NCBI GenBank assembly: GCA_964635975.1
Contig: CAZWPO010000006.1
Coordinates: 1-64,000, forward strand
Direction of reading: 5' to 3'
From: UBA5314 sp964635975
Lineage (GTDB): Bacteria; Bacillota; Syntrophomonadia; Syntrophomonadales; Syntrophomonadaceae
DNA length: 64,000 nt
This document shows, piece by piece, positions 9,571 through 16,779 of the stretch; within the stretch, counting starts at the first letter, position 1, and each line of letters begins with the position of its first letter. The translations under genes and the position numbers were made by a program. Below the pieces are notes generated by a model. The model ran no database searches. It had not been told where the DNA came from and was given only the letters and a program-made list of their open reading frames with translations.

Positions 9571-10320
9571 TTATCTCTTCCCTCCAAAGCCTTCGGATTC
9601 CAGGGCTTTTACTAAATCAGTCACTCCGCTTAATGATATCTGGCGGCGCTGGTTTTCCGGTGCCAGGTTGCTTATGGTCTCCATTACCGCCGCCGGAATA
9701 TCGGCGCTTAATTGGAGTGCCTGCTGGCTTTCCCGGGGCTTCTTGCCAGCTTTTAAAATCTGAGTAACTGAAGGAATACGCGGCTGGTTTATATCAGATG
9801 ATACCGTTAAAACTGCCGGTAAAGAAATTTCCAGAACCTCTTCGGAGTCCTCAAGGGAACGGGTAGCTTTAATTTTATCGCCGATAAGCTCAATGCAATT
9901 TACATACCCTGCCTGCGGCAATCCTAATATTTGCGCTACTCTTGAACCAACCTGGGAAGAATAATTGTCTCCGCTGCCTTCACCCAGTAAAATCAGGTCT
10001 ATCGCGCCCAGCTCTTTGATAGCCATGGCTATCAGGTGAGCGTTTTGATTACTGTCTAAGGGGTCGGCACTGATAACGAGCCTGGCTTCGTCAGCCCCGG
10101 CCGCCAACGCCTCCTTGACCGTATCTTCCAGATCGTCTGAGCCCACACACAGTGCAATAACCTGGCCTTCTGAATCTTCTTTTATCTGTATGGCTGCTTC
10201 CAGAGCATTTTTATCAATATTACCGAAAGTCAGGGGAACATCATCCAAAACCGGCTCCCGGTTGCGAATCCGGACCTGTTGGAGATCGGGAATTTGTTTC
10301 ATAGCTACGACAATCTTCAT
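9571..10320 (-). CDS. etfB: Electron transfer flavoprotein, beta subunit
   Basis: This 249-residue protein shows the EtfB pattern: MKIVVAMKQIPD at the N-terminus, NIDKNALEAAIQIKE, an AMP/FAD-binding region around GADEARLV and LGEGSGDNYSSQVG, and the C-terminal KAGKKP segment. The start has AGGAGG 12 bases upstream. A hairpin at 10373-10393 separates it from the acyl-CoA dehydrogenase gene. Confidence 0.94.
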   Translation of the reverse strand: MKIVVAMKQIPDLQQVRIRNREPVLDDVPLTFGNIDKNALEAAIQIKEDSEGQVIALCVGSDDLEDTVKEALAAGADEARLVISADPLDSNQNAHLIAMAIKELGAIDLILLGEGSGDNYSSQVGSRVAQILGLPQAGYVNCIELIGDKIKATRSLEDSEEVLEISLPAVLTVSSDINQPRIPSVTQILKAGKKPRESQQALQLSADIPAAVMETISNLAPENQRRQISLSGVTDLVKALESEGFGGKR

Positions 10321-10372
10321 GAATTTCTTGTCCTCCTTATTGAGTCCTTAAGGGTTCCCCCCTGTAAACTTA

Positions 10373-10393
10373 GTCCCCTCAAAGAAAGGGGAC
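10373..10393. repeat. Intercistronic hairpin between acyl-CoA dehydrogenase and etfB
   Basis: GTCCCCT and AGGGGAC form a 7-bp stem with a 7-base loop. There is no T-tract on the minus strand, so RNA processing or stabilisation is more likely than termination. Confidence 0.4.
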
Positions 10394-10408
10394 GATTTAA
10401 TTGCAGAT

Positions 10409-11548
10409 TTACCCAAATAGAATCTCCCCTGCTACTATAACCTTCTGCATATCCAATACGCCTTCTACCTGGGGACCCATCGCGGCATCCCTGTATATAC
10501 GGGTGATATCATAATCCACCATCAAACCGTAAGAACCGTGGATATCCATGGAAAGGCGGGCGGCATCCATACCATTGCGGGCTATAACTGTTTTAGAGAG
10601 GGCTGCTTCCCGGGCAAAATCGCGGACACTCTTGGGTTTGTTGGCCAAAAAGCCCAGCCGGTAAGCCAGCCACCTGGATTGTTCATAAAGCATGGCAATA
10701 TCCGCAATCTTTAGTTGGATAGCCTGGAATTTGGCAATCGGCTGCCCCCGGTGCATTTTTTCTTTCGCATACTTTACCGCTTCTTCATAAGCCGCCAGGG
10801 TGTTGCCTAAAGCTGCAGCGTTCATGCCTATTTTGCCAAAAGCTATTCCGTACTGGAGCACCGGATAACCATCTCCGAGCTGGCCTAAAACGTTTTCCAC
10901 CGGTATTTTGACATCCTTTAGATAGATATCGACCAGATCCCCTCCATGCCAGCCCAGCTTCTCCCAGGGTTTTGATATAGAATAGCCCTCACATTGTTTT
11001 TCAACAAGGAAAGCCGTAGGTTTTCCACTCTCGGATTCTATTGCAAAAAGCACCAGTGGTCCCGGGAAGCTCCCATTGGAAATAAACCGCTTGGTGCCAT
11101 TAATAATATACTGGTCTCCCTGTTTCACAGCCGTAGTGGTAAGCTGTTTGGGATCGGAACCGGTTGCCGGTTCTGTAAAAGCAAATGAACAGATATGCTC
11201 GCCTCTGCAGGCCTTGGGCATATACTTTTTCTTCTGATCCTCGGTTCCATAATTACTTATGGCCCCCAGGCCCAGGTTGTGAGCTGAAATGGTCATGGCC
11301 GGTCCGGTAGAAACTCTGGCAATTTGCTCCAATGCCAGGACGTAGCTCTCATAGCCAGCCCCCGCACCTCCGTAAGCTTCGGGCATAGCCATACCAAATA
11401 GGTCCAACTCTGCCAGCCCCTCTAGAATCTCAGCAGGTACCGCATTATCCTTTTCAATCTGGGCAACCATCGGCTTAATAGCCTGTTGAGCATAATCGCG
11501 GGCCATCTTTTGGATTAACAACTGCTCCTTGGTGAAGTTAAAATCCAT
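10409..11548 (-). CDS. Acyl-CoA dehydrogenase
   Basis: The protein has 379 residues, typical of the family. It contains the FAD-binding AFTEPATGSDPKQLTT region (about 121-136), the FISNG segment, and the C-terminal RIYRDAAMGPQVEGV in which the Glu of VEG occupies the catalytic-base position of the usual YEGT. It is the first gene of the etf/fix operon, with AGGAG upstream of the ATG. It should oxidise an acyl-CoA to the 2-enoyl-CoA and pass electrons to EtfAB. Substrate chain length cannot be read from the sequence. Confidence 0.93.
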   Translation of the reverse strand: MDFNFTKEQLLIQKMARDYAQQAIKPMVAQIEKDNAVPAEILEGLAELDLFGMAMPEAYGGAGAGYESYVLALEQIARVSTGPAMTISAHNLGLGAISNYGTEDQKKKYMPKACRGEHICSFAFTEPATGSDPKQLTTTAVKQGDQYIINGTKRFISNGSFPGPLVLFAIESESGKPTAFLVEKQCEGYSISKPWEKLGWHGGDLVDIYLKDVKIPVENVLGQLGDGYPVLQYGIAFGKIGMNAAALGNTLAAYEEAVKYAKEKMHRGQPIAKFQAIQLKIADIAMLYEQSRWLAYRLGFLANKPKSVRDFAREAALSKTVIARNGMDAARLSMDIHGSYGLMVDYDITRIYRDAAMGPQVEGVLDMQKVIVAGEILFG

Positions 11549-11676
11549 TTCTTACGCTCCTTTCTTGTTTAGAGACTCCCCTGTAAGAACCTGCATATCA
11601 CCCCCATATTTTTTAAAACCCCCGCAACATTTATTCCTGATCTCTATTTGGCAGACCTTTACCCGCTAGCTGATAA

Positions 11677-11705
11677 ATGTTAATTAGTTACTAATTGACT
11701 GGCAA
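11677..11705 (-). promoter_or_regulatory. Sigma-A promoter with MarR-like operator in the spacer
   Basis: On the minus strand -35 TTGCCA (11700-11705) and -10 TAACAT (11677-11682) are separated by exactly 17 bases. Between and over them lies a near-perfect palindrome at 11679-11699, arms GTTAATTAG and CTAATTGAC around TTA. A second 10-bp palindrome TAACATGTTA lies just upstream (11711-11720). The position suits repression of the acyl-CoA dehydrogenase operon by the MarR protein encoded in it. Confidence 0.65.
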
Positions 11706-11720
11706 ATAATTAACATGTTA

Positions 11721-11986
11721 TCTATTTTACTGTAAAGTTATCACCCCTTTGAAAGCCTGTCAATCAGTTTCCCTGTTATTAAATTCACACAGTAAGGAAT
11801 CCCAAGTAACGGCTTCAGATTGTCTCAATAATAATGGGAAACATTAATAGCACGTTAAAATTGTGGCCAAACAAGAAAAGGGAACGTCCCTCCTCACCCC
11901 AAGGTGTTAGGAATGTCCCCAATGTATGTCGATTGCAGCCTTTTCAGTAATCCAGATTTTAGCTTTCGTAGTTCGTCCTGCAGCTC
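11721..11986. other. Intergenic region without recognised gene
   Basis: Between the etf-operon promoter and the VWA gene I see no coding frame with a ribosome site and no clear terminator. Two short related strings, GGAACGTCCC (11881) and GGAATGTCCC (11910), occur 29 bases apart; their meaning is unknown. Confidence 0.4.
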
Positions 11987-13201
11987 CTACACTACGGAGC
12001 CTATGGCCTGACGGGTACGCAACTTATTAATAGCCACTTCCAATCCGTCTATGGTGAGCTCCTCCATGGGAAATATTTCAGCAATGCGCTTAATCGTAGT
12101 GGCTCCTTCTGTAAAAGGCCAGTACTGTTTTGGGATTGGATTTATCCAAACCGAGTATTCGAAGTGGCGTCTCAGTCGCTGCAGCCATTCAATGCCGGGA
12201 CGATCATTATGCAGTTCCCAGTCAATGATTCCTCCTATGCGTACCAGCTCGTAAAGTGCCATACTGGCATCACCGACTATAATCAGGCGGTAATCTGAAC
12301 TATAAGTATTGAGTACATATTCTGTGTCTGTATAATTGTCCAGACTGCAGTGTGAATCGTGGTACAGCCAGTCGTAAATGCAGTTATGGAAATAGAATAT
12401 CTTTAAATCTTTGAAATGATTAGAACGATTTACTGCCGTGAACAGCTGGTTGCATAAATGGCTATAGCTGTACATAGAGCCGCCTGCATCCATGAGAAGG
12501 ATCACCTTTATACCGTTCTCGCGTGGCCTTTCCCAGACCAGTTCCAGGCGCCCGGCATTGTCACAAGTCTTATTTATGGTGCCGTCCAGGTCCAGTTCAC
12601 TGCGGACTCCGTCTAACCTGGTGGTAAACATGCGTAGTTTGCGAAGGGCCATCTGAAATTGGCGAATCCCCAGGGTTTCATCGGTTCTAAACTCTTGGAA
12701 GCGCCTCATACCGGCTACTTTAACCGCAGATAAATTTCTCGACTGGCCGCCTATGCGAATGCCTCCGGGATGATATCCGGAATGCCCGAAGGGAGAAGTT
12801 CCGCCGGTTCCCACCCAGCGGTTGCCGCCGTGGTGTTCCCCGGTCTGCTGGGCCAGACGTTCCGCCAGCATGCGTTTCATTTCTTCCAGGTCTAATTGGT
12901 GATGATTGCGCCTCATTTCATCAGTAACTTCCACCGATGGCAGTTCTTTATCAAGCCATTCCCAGATCTTATCAGGCAGCCCCTCAGGAGTTTCAATATC
13001 CCCGAAGAACCTTGCAAAGGCCAGGTCAAAACGGTCGTAATGAGCTTCGGTCTTAACCAGAATAGCCCTGGTCAGGTAATAGAAGCCGCTGAGACTGGAA
13101 CCGGCCAATCCCTGTTCCAACGCATCCATAAGGCTATCCCATTCGTTGAAGGAAACCGGAACCCCGTAGTCTTTCAGCGTATAATAAAAGCGTGTAAACA
13201 T
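11987..13201 (-). CDS. VWA-domain protein of the CoxE-like family
   Basis: The protein has 404 residues. The N-terminal half is helical with a Gly/His-rich linker (about 120-150); the C-terminal half is a von Willebrand A fold with a metal-site motif DAGGSMYSYS (about residue 240), a DxGxS variant typical of CoxE-like proteins. It lies 24 bases after the MoxR gene, the classical MoxR-VWA pairing in which the ATPase and VWA protein act together as a metal-insertion or protein-remodelling chaperone. The client is not apparent; the nearest candidates are the divergent membrane proteins at 14294 and 14722. Confidence 0.88.
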   Translation of the reverse strand: MFTRFYYTLKDYGVPVSFNEWDSLMDALEQGLAGSSLSGFYYLTRAILVKTEAHYDRFDLAFARFFGDIETPEGLPDKIWEWLDKELPSVEVTDEMRRNHHQLDLEEMKRMLAERLAQQTGEHHGGNRWVGTGGTSPFGHSGYHPGGIRIGGQSRNLSAVKVAGMRRFQEFRTDETLGIRQFQMALRKLRMFTTRLDGVRSELDLDGTINKTCDNAGRLELVWERPRENGIKVILLMDAGGSMYSYSHLCNQLFTAVNRSNHFKDLKIFYFHNCIYDWLYHDSHCSLDNYTDTEYVLNTYSSDYRLIIVGDASMALYELVRIGGIIDWELHNDRPGIEWLQRLRRHFEYSVWINPIPKQYWPFTEGATTIKRIAEIFPMEELTIDGLEVAINKLRTRQAIGSVV

Positions 13202-13225
13202 GAGTGTGCTCCCTGAGTTTAGAAT

Positions 13226-14098
13226 CTAATAACGATAGCGCCCAAAGTGCCCGGAGCTGCTGTTCCGGGTTTGAGTTTTGCCCTGCAACTGGCTAAGCAG
13301 GCTGTCCAGATCTTCGTTTTTCTTGAGTAAAACACCCAAAAAAGGTAGATCCTGCTTAATCCTGGCTGGGCTTATCCCCCCAACCACCAGGGCCTGCAAC
13401 CAGTCGATCAATTCGCTAGTGCTGGGCTTCTTTTGAATGTTGGGGATATTTCTGACCATATAAAAAGCGTCCATGGCCTGGGCAAGAATTTTTCGTTCCA
13501 AATTGGGATGGTGAACACCCACAATCTTCTCCATACCTTCCGGATCGGGGAAAGCAATGTAATGGAAAATGCAGCGCCGCAAAAACGCATCCGGCAGTTC
13601 TTTTTCAGCGTTGCTGGTAATAATAACGATGGGACGGGTTTGAGCGCTGATGGTTTCCTTGGTCTCCGGGATATAAAAACTCATCTGATCAAGTTCCCAG
13701 AGCAGGTCATTGGGGAACTCCATATCAGCTTTGTCGATCTCATCGATAAGCAAGACCACTCGTGTCGCCGCCGTAAAAGCTTCCCCCAATTTTCCAAGCT
13801 TGATGTACTGCTTGATGTCAGATACATTGTGGTCGCCAAACTGACTGTCATAAAGCCTCTGAACGGTGTCATATACATACAATCCTTCCTGGGCCTTGGT
13901 GGTCGATTTAATATTCCAAATAATAAGGTTAAATCCCAATGCATCAGCAATACTCTGGGCAAGCATTGTCTTGCCGGTACCGGGCTCGCCCTTTATCAAC
14001 AAAGGCTTTTCCAGGGCTATGGCAATATTTACGCTATTCATGAGCTCATCTGATACTATATAATTTGAAGAGCCATGATATCTGGTATTCTGCGACAT
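13226..14098 (-). CDS. MoxR-family AAA+ ATPase
   Basis: I place the start at the ATG at 14098 because a GGAGG lies 7 bases upstream; a longer frame to 14164 has none. The 290-residue product has Walker A GEPGTGKT, Walker B VVLLIDEIDKAD, the sensor segment ITSNAEKELPDAFLRRC, and a C-terminal lid ending in a basic, Ser/Gly-rich tail. It partners with the downstream VWA protein. Its start region is divergent from the promoter at 14230. Confidence 0.9.
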   Translation of the reverse strand: MSQNTRYHGSSNYIVSDELMNSVNIAIALEKPLLIKGEPGTGKTMLAQSIADALGFNLIIWNIKSTTKAQEGLYVYDTVQRLYDSQFGDHNVSDIKQYIKLGKLGEAFTAATRVVLLIDEIDKADMEFPNDLLWELDQMSFYIPETKETISAQTRPIVIITSNAEKELPDAFLRRCIFHYIAFPDPEGMEKIVGVHHPNLERKILAQAMDAFYMVRNIPNIQKKPSTSELIDWLQALVVGGISPARIKQDLPFLGVLLKKNEDLDSLLSQLQGKTQTRNSSSGHFGRYRY

Positions 14099-14229
14099 TC
14101 TTTTTCCTCCGTTTATATGCATTGTCTCCACCCAAATATAGCAGAAACGGGCACTTGGCGTCAATCAAACACTGTTTCATCTTCTGCTCAGCACCGCAAA
14201 TTACCAGTATGAAAAAAGCAAGCGATCAG

Positions 14230-14258
14230 TATTCACCTGCATGCAAATATGCTACAAT
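14230..14258 (+). promoter_or_regulatory. Promoter copy 1 of a duplicated promoter
   Basis: The segment ends in a good -10, TACAAT (14253-14258), preceded by the element TATTCAC at the -35 distance. A second segment at 14654-14683 matches it base for base at most positions (TAxTCAC, then AAATxTGCTACAAT), at a similar distance from its start codon (36 versus 39 bases). Confidence 0.55.
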
Positions 14259-14293
14259 CTTAATGATGAGTTTGCGAACGGAGGTAATGAACT

Positions 14294-14440
14294 TTGTCAG
14301 ATCACGGTCATGGTGAACACGGTGAGCATGGAAAAAAAGCTATTGCCAACCCCAATTACAATTTACCTATTTCAATTCCGGTAATAGTGGTTCTTATTTT
14401 GGCAGCGATGTGGTTTTGGGTGCCAACGGTACACATTTAG
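14294..14440 (+). CDS. 48-residue membrane stub, paralog of the 14722 gene's N-terminus
   Basis: A TTG-initiated frame with GGAGG at 14279-14283. It encodes a His/Gly-rich start (SDHGHGEHGEHGKKA) followed by NPNYNLPISIPVIVVLIL and a single membrane helix, stopping right after WFWVPTVHI. The N-terminus parallels that of the 14722 product (HGAKKVANPHYRVPIALPIIAILVV), so the two arose by duplication. Either this is a functional miniprotein with a metal-binding His cluster, or a truncated duplicate whose extracytoplasmic domain was lost. Confidence 0.6.
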   Translation: MSDHGHGEHGEHGKKAIANPNYNLPISIPVIVVLILAAMWFWVPTVHI

Positions 14441-14653
14441 TTAAGCATTCTAGATCAGAATAACAGACCCTTAACAGGCGGAATGTTTTGGGTTGTATTT
14501 TTATTGCCATTTTCCTGATACCAAAAAGATTAGTGTTCAGGACAGTGGCAGTTTTGTTATTGTTCAAATGCAGCCCTGTACAGATTCCAGGTGCGGCGAA
14601 CGGGATTAGCCATATATCCCGCAAATTTACCACAATCAAAATCAACAGATAAT

Positions 14654-14683
14654 TACTCACGGTCCTGACAAATGTGCTACAAT
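14654..14683 (+). promoter_or_regulatory. Promoter copy 2 for the 14722 gene
   Basis: TACTCAC followed by AAATGTGCTACAAT, with the -10 TACAAT at 14678-14683. It is the counterpart of the segment at 14230-14258, with one base of length difference. Confidence 0.55.
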
Positions 14684-14721
14684 TTGTTTCATAGGTTTTA
14701 AGAAATGGAGGTATATTAACC

Positions 14722-15309
14722 TTGTCTGAAAACACTCATGCTGTCGCTGAACATGGAGCTAAGAAAGTTGCCAATCCCCATTACAGAGTCCCTATAGCTC
14801 TGCCTATCATAGCCATCCTTGTTGTCGTGGCCATGTGGCTGTATGCTGACCGCTGGGATCCCAACCCCGAAATTACTGTTTCAAAATACTTTCAAGCTGT
14901 AAATGCTCGTCAATATGACATTGCAGCTGACCAATGGAGTGTATTTCCGGTAGCCGGTCTCTTCCCTGAGTACCAGGAATTGACCCCTGCGGAATTAGTG
15001 AATAAGCGGCCTGAAATAGTAAAGGAGATTGCAGAGATACTGGAGGGGAGTCCCGCTCCCAATAATGTGAAAGCAACCATAGAATCATCTCATACCAAGA
15101 TCGGGGAATATGGTGCCCTGGTTGCATTCTACCAGGAGCAGGAAGGGCAGCCCAAACAAATGATGGCGGCCTTATTGATAAAGGAAGCTGGTCGATTTAG
15201 AATTCTAAGTCATGGACCTGCCAGCGCCGAAGCTATAGAAGAGTTCTCCAAGTCCGAGTTTAAAGAATTCGATGCCAACCTCAAATCTCTTTTCGAAGAA
15301 AACAAATAG
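14722..15309 (+). CDS. Membrane-anchored protein of unknown function
   Basis: The TTG start is supported by GGAGGT at 14707-14712. The 195-residue product has a short cytoplasmic segment, one membrane helix (about residues 22-40, ALPIIAILVVVAMWLY), then an outside domain beginning EITVSKYFQAVNARQYDIAADQW. This looks like the N-terminal helix of an NTF2-like fold (one domain with an A-D-rich helix and later beta strands), but I cannot assign a family. It is divergent from MoxR-VWA and may be linked to that system. Hairpins follow the stop. Confidence 0.8.
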   Translation: MSENTHAVAEHGAKKVANPHYRVPIALPIIAILVVVAMWLYADRWDPNPEITVSKYFQAVNARQYDIAADQWSVFPVAGLFPEYQELTPAELVNKRPEIVKEIAEILEGSPAPNNVKATIESSHTKIGEYGALVAFYQEQEGQPKQMMAALLIKEAGRFRILSHGPASAEAIEEFSKSEFKEFDANLKSLFEENK

Positions 15310-15320
15310 GACCAATCCCC

Positions 15321-15347
15321 GAGCAGCTGGAAATGGTCCGGCTGCTC
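15321..15347 (+). repeat. Hairpin with GGAAATGGTCCGG core (copy 1)
   Basis: GAGCAGC and GCTGCTC form a 7-bp stem 11 bases after the 14722 stop. The loop contains GGAAATGGTCCGG, shared with the hairpin at 15501-15521. No T-tract follows. Confidence 0.5.
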
Positions 15348-15382
15348 AGACCGTCAAAAAAGGCGACTAGCTGTGTCACTAC

Positions 15383-15435
15383 ATAAAGCCCGCTCGGTCA
15401 CCGTATCCCATATACGGCTCAATCGCGGGCTTTAT
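15383..15435 (+). terminator. Structured terminator-like element A
   Basis: Perfect 11-bp outer stem: ATAAAGCCCGC (15383-15393) with GCGGGCTTTAT (15425-15435). Inside it an internal loop and a second stem, CCGTAT with ATACGG, closed by the pentaloop CCCAT. The apical hairpin is shared with element B at 34554-34600. The downstream tail TTTATTTG is compatible with termination. Confidence 0.6.
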
Positions 15436-15500
15436 TTGTTCCATGCTATTCACCTTTTTTGCTCTCCCTGCCAGCTTGCCAACTTCTTTGACAAGCTGAA

Positions 15501-15526
15501 CACCCGGAAATGGTCCGGGTGCTTTT
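15501..15526 (+). terminator. Hairpin with GGAAATGGTCCGG core (copy 2), terminator-like
   Basis: CACCCGG and CCGGGTG form a 7-bp stem around an AAATGGT loop and are followed by GCTTTTAT. The loop and its closing pairs match the hairpin at 15321-15347. Confidence 0.55.
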
Positions 15527-15768
15527 ATATTCCAGATTATGTTATAATAAATATTAGAGTTTCTGTCGTAATTTGTTTAACATTATTCCTTATTTTTCTA
15601 TAACTGCCTGTGACATTATCTTTATTTGCAGTGTTGTAAGCTTACTTCCCATTAGGTTTTTAGCAGCAAGTTCAAAGATTTCTATAGCTTAAGTTAGTAC
15701 CCCATATTATTCCATAACATGCTAATAATTATATATCATCACATAATCAGCTATGACAGGGCGTCATG

Positions 15769-15780
15769 TCGAAATTTCGA
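15769..15780. promoter_or_regulatory. 12-bp palindrome upstream of the XRE gene
   Basis: TCGAAATTTCGA is a perfect palindrome 80-90 bases before the XRE start. It is a candidate autoregulatory operator; the surrounding 240 bases (15527-15768) are AT-rich with no recognised gene. Confidence 0.35.
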
Positions 15781-15856
15781 ATAACCTTTTTGGCAAAAAG
15801 TGTTAGTTTTTCCCCGAAAAATTGATACAATTTTGTTTGTCTGGGAGGTGTTTTCG

Positions 15857-16234
15857 ATTATTATAGCAAGATTAAAGTACGAAAGAGAGAAAAGAGGCTG
15901 GTCTCAGAAGTACATTGCAGAGCAGACTGGCATACCTAGCAGCAATATTAGTAGATATGAAACCGGTGAGCGAAAACCAGACATTGCCACCCTGGTGACC
16001 CTGGCGAATTTCCTGAACTGCTCCGTTGACTACCTTTTGGGCCGTTCAGATACTGCATCAATTCTGTCTCCAACCCAAAGCGAAGAGCTGGAAAATCTGC
16101 TCTATCGAAAGCAAGGCCATCTACTCTACAATGGGATTGCTCTTAAAAGGCAGGAGATCGATGATATACTTAGCCTGATGAAAATATTAAAAAAATACTG
16201 CAATGACAGCGGTAAGAACGAAAATGGTCAATAA
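15857..16234 (+). CDS. XRE-family helix-turn-helix regulator, probable ATT start
   Basis: The DNA-binding domain is clear: ARLKYEREKRGWSQKYIAEQ, SSNISRYETGERKPD and LANFLNCSVDYLLG, followed by a C-terminal helix pair. The only strong ribosome site is GGGAGG at 15843-15848; eight bases later the frame reads ATT-ATT-ATA, which would give the normal N-terminal length for this fold. The in-frame GTG at 15848 overlaps the ribosome site, and GTG 15800 and TTG 15833 have none. I therefore favour an ATT start (125 residues), with GTG 15848 or 15800 as alternatives. Confidence 0.8.
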   Translation: MIIARLKYEREKRGWSQKYIAEQTGIPSSNISRYETGERKPDIATLVTLANFLNCSVDYLLGRSDTASILSPTQSEELENLLYRKQGHLLYNGIALKRQEIDDILSLMKILKKYCNDSGKNENGQ

Positions 16235-16256
16235 ATATTAATAAACTTGTTAATAT

Positions 16257-16282
16257 GAACCCCGCTTATGCAAGCGGGGTTC
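16257..16282. terminator. Perfect hairpin between convergent genes
   Basis: GAACCCCGCTT and AAGCGGGGTTC form an 11-bp stem with a 4-base loop between the XRE stop and the stop of the minus-strand small gene. T-tracts are weak on both strands, but the position suits a bidirectional transcription barrier. Confidence 0.6.
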
Positions 16283-16287
16283 GGTTC

Positions 16288-16602
16288 TCAGGCGCCTCTT
16301 CCATATTCAATGCTTAAATACTGAAGATGGGTTTTGATCTCAGTAATAATCAAACGGACTGCAACATCGTCGCGTTCGTCGTTTATCCACGCTCCCCGTT
16401 CAATCTCGTTGACGGTTAGTTTCATCTGCTCAATTCCTTTATAAATTCGAGCAGTATCATTTTCCATGAGATAAAAAGCCAGTTCACTAAGATCTTGATA
16501 GATTTCTTTTACCGAGGTATTCCTAATGCATACACTATCCAGGTAATTAACCTGTGCTAATATAGCCCGATAGCAATTATTTACCGGGCTCTGGGCCTTC
16601 AC
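16288..16602 (-). CDS. Small helical protein of unknown function
   Basis: A 104-residue frame with a GGGG-containing site before its ATG. The product is predicted all-helical with several charged/Leu heptads (DLSELAFYLMENDTARIYKG, IITEIKTHLQYLS) and two Cys. I do not recognise a family. It is convergent with the XRE gene and upstream of cimA's 3' end. The stop is followed by the 16257-16282 hairpin, which supports a real gene. Confidence 0.5.
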   Translation of the reverse strand: MKAQSPVNNCYRAILAQVNYLDSVCIRNTSVKEIYQDLSELAFYLMENDTARIYKGIEQMKLTVNEIERGAWINDERDDVAVRLIITEIKTHLQYLSIEYGRGA

Positions 16603-16730
16603 ATTACATCCCCTACTTCCGATGTCATATCAAGTCATATTCTCCCGAAATATCGGAAAATATGGTTTTCTAGCCCATGTCCGGGCACTCCTAAAATTTT
16701 AAAATAAGTGGGTGGATTCGTCAACACATA

Positions 16731-16768
16731 AGTGCCAGTTAGTCAATTAATTCTATAAACTGCCACTT
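16731..16768. repeat. Imperfect inverted repeat after cimA
   Basis: AGTGCCAGTT (16731-16740) and AACTGCCACT (16758-16767) pair over 10 positions with one mismatch, 12 bases beyond the cimA stop on the minus strand. It may end the BCAA operon transcript, but no T-tract is visible. Confidence 0.35.
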
Positions 16769-16779
16769 TATTGATCTTA

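Noticed and set aside
11881..11925. Repeated GGAACGTCCC-like strings
   Set aside because: Only two short copies and no array structure; not a CRISPR or an IS end by what is visible.
14394..14735. 113-residue minus-strand frame opposite the membrane genes
   Set aside because: No ribosome site, biased composition unlike protein, and it overlaps the promoter and start of the 14722 gene.
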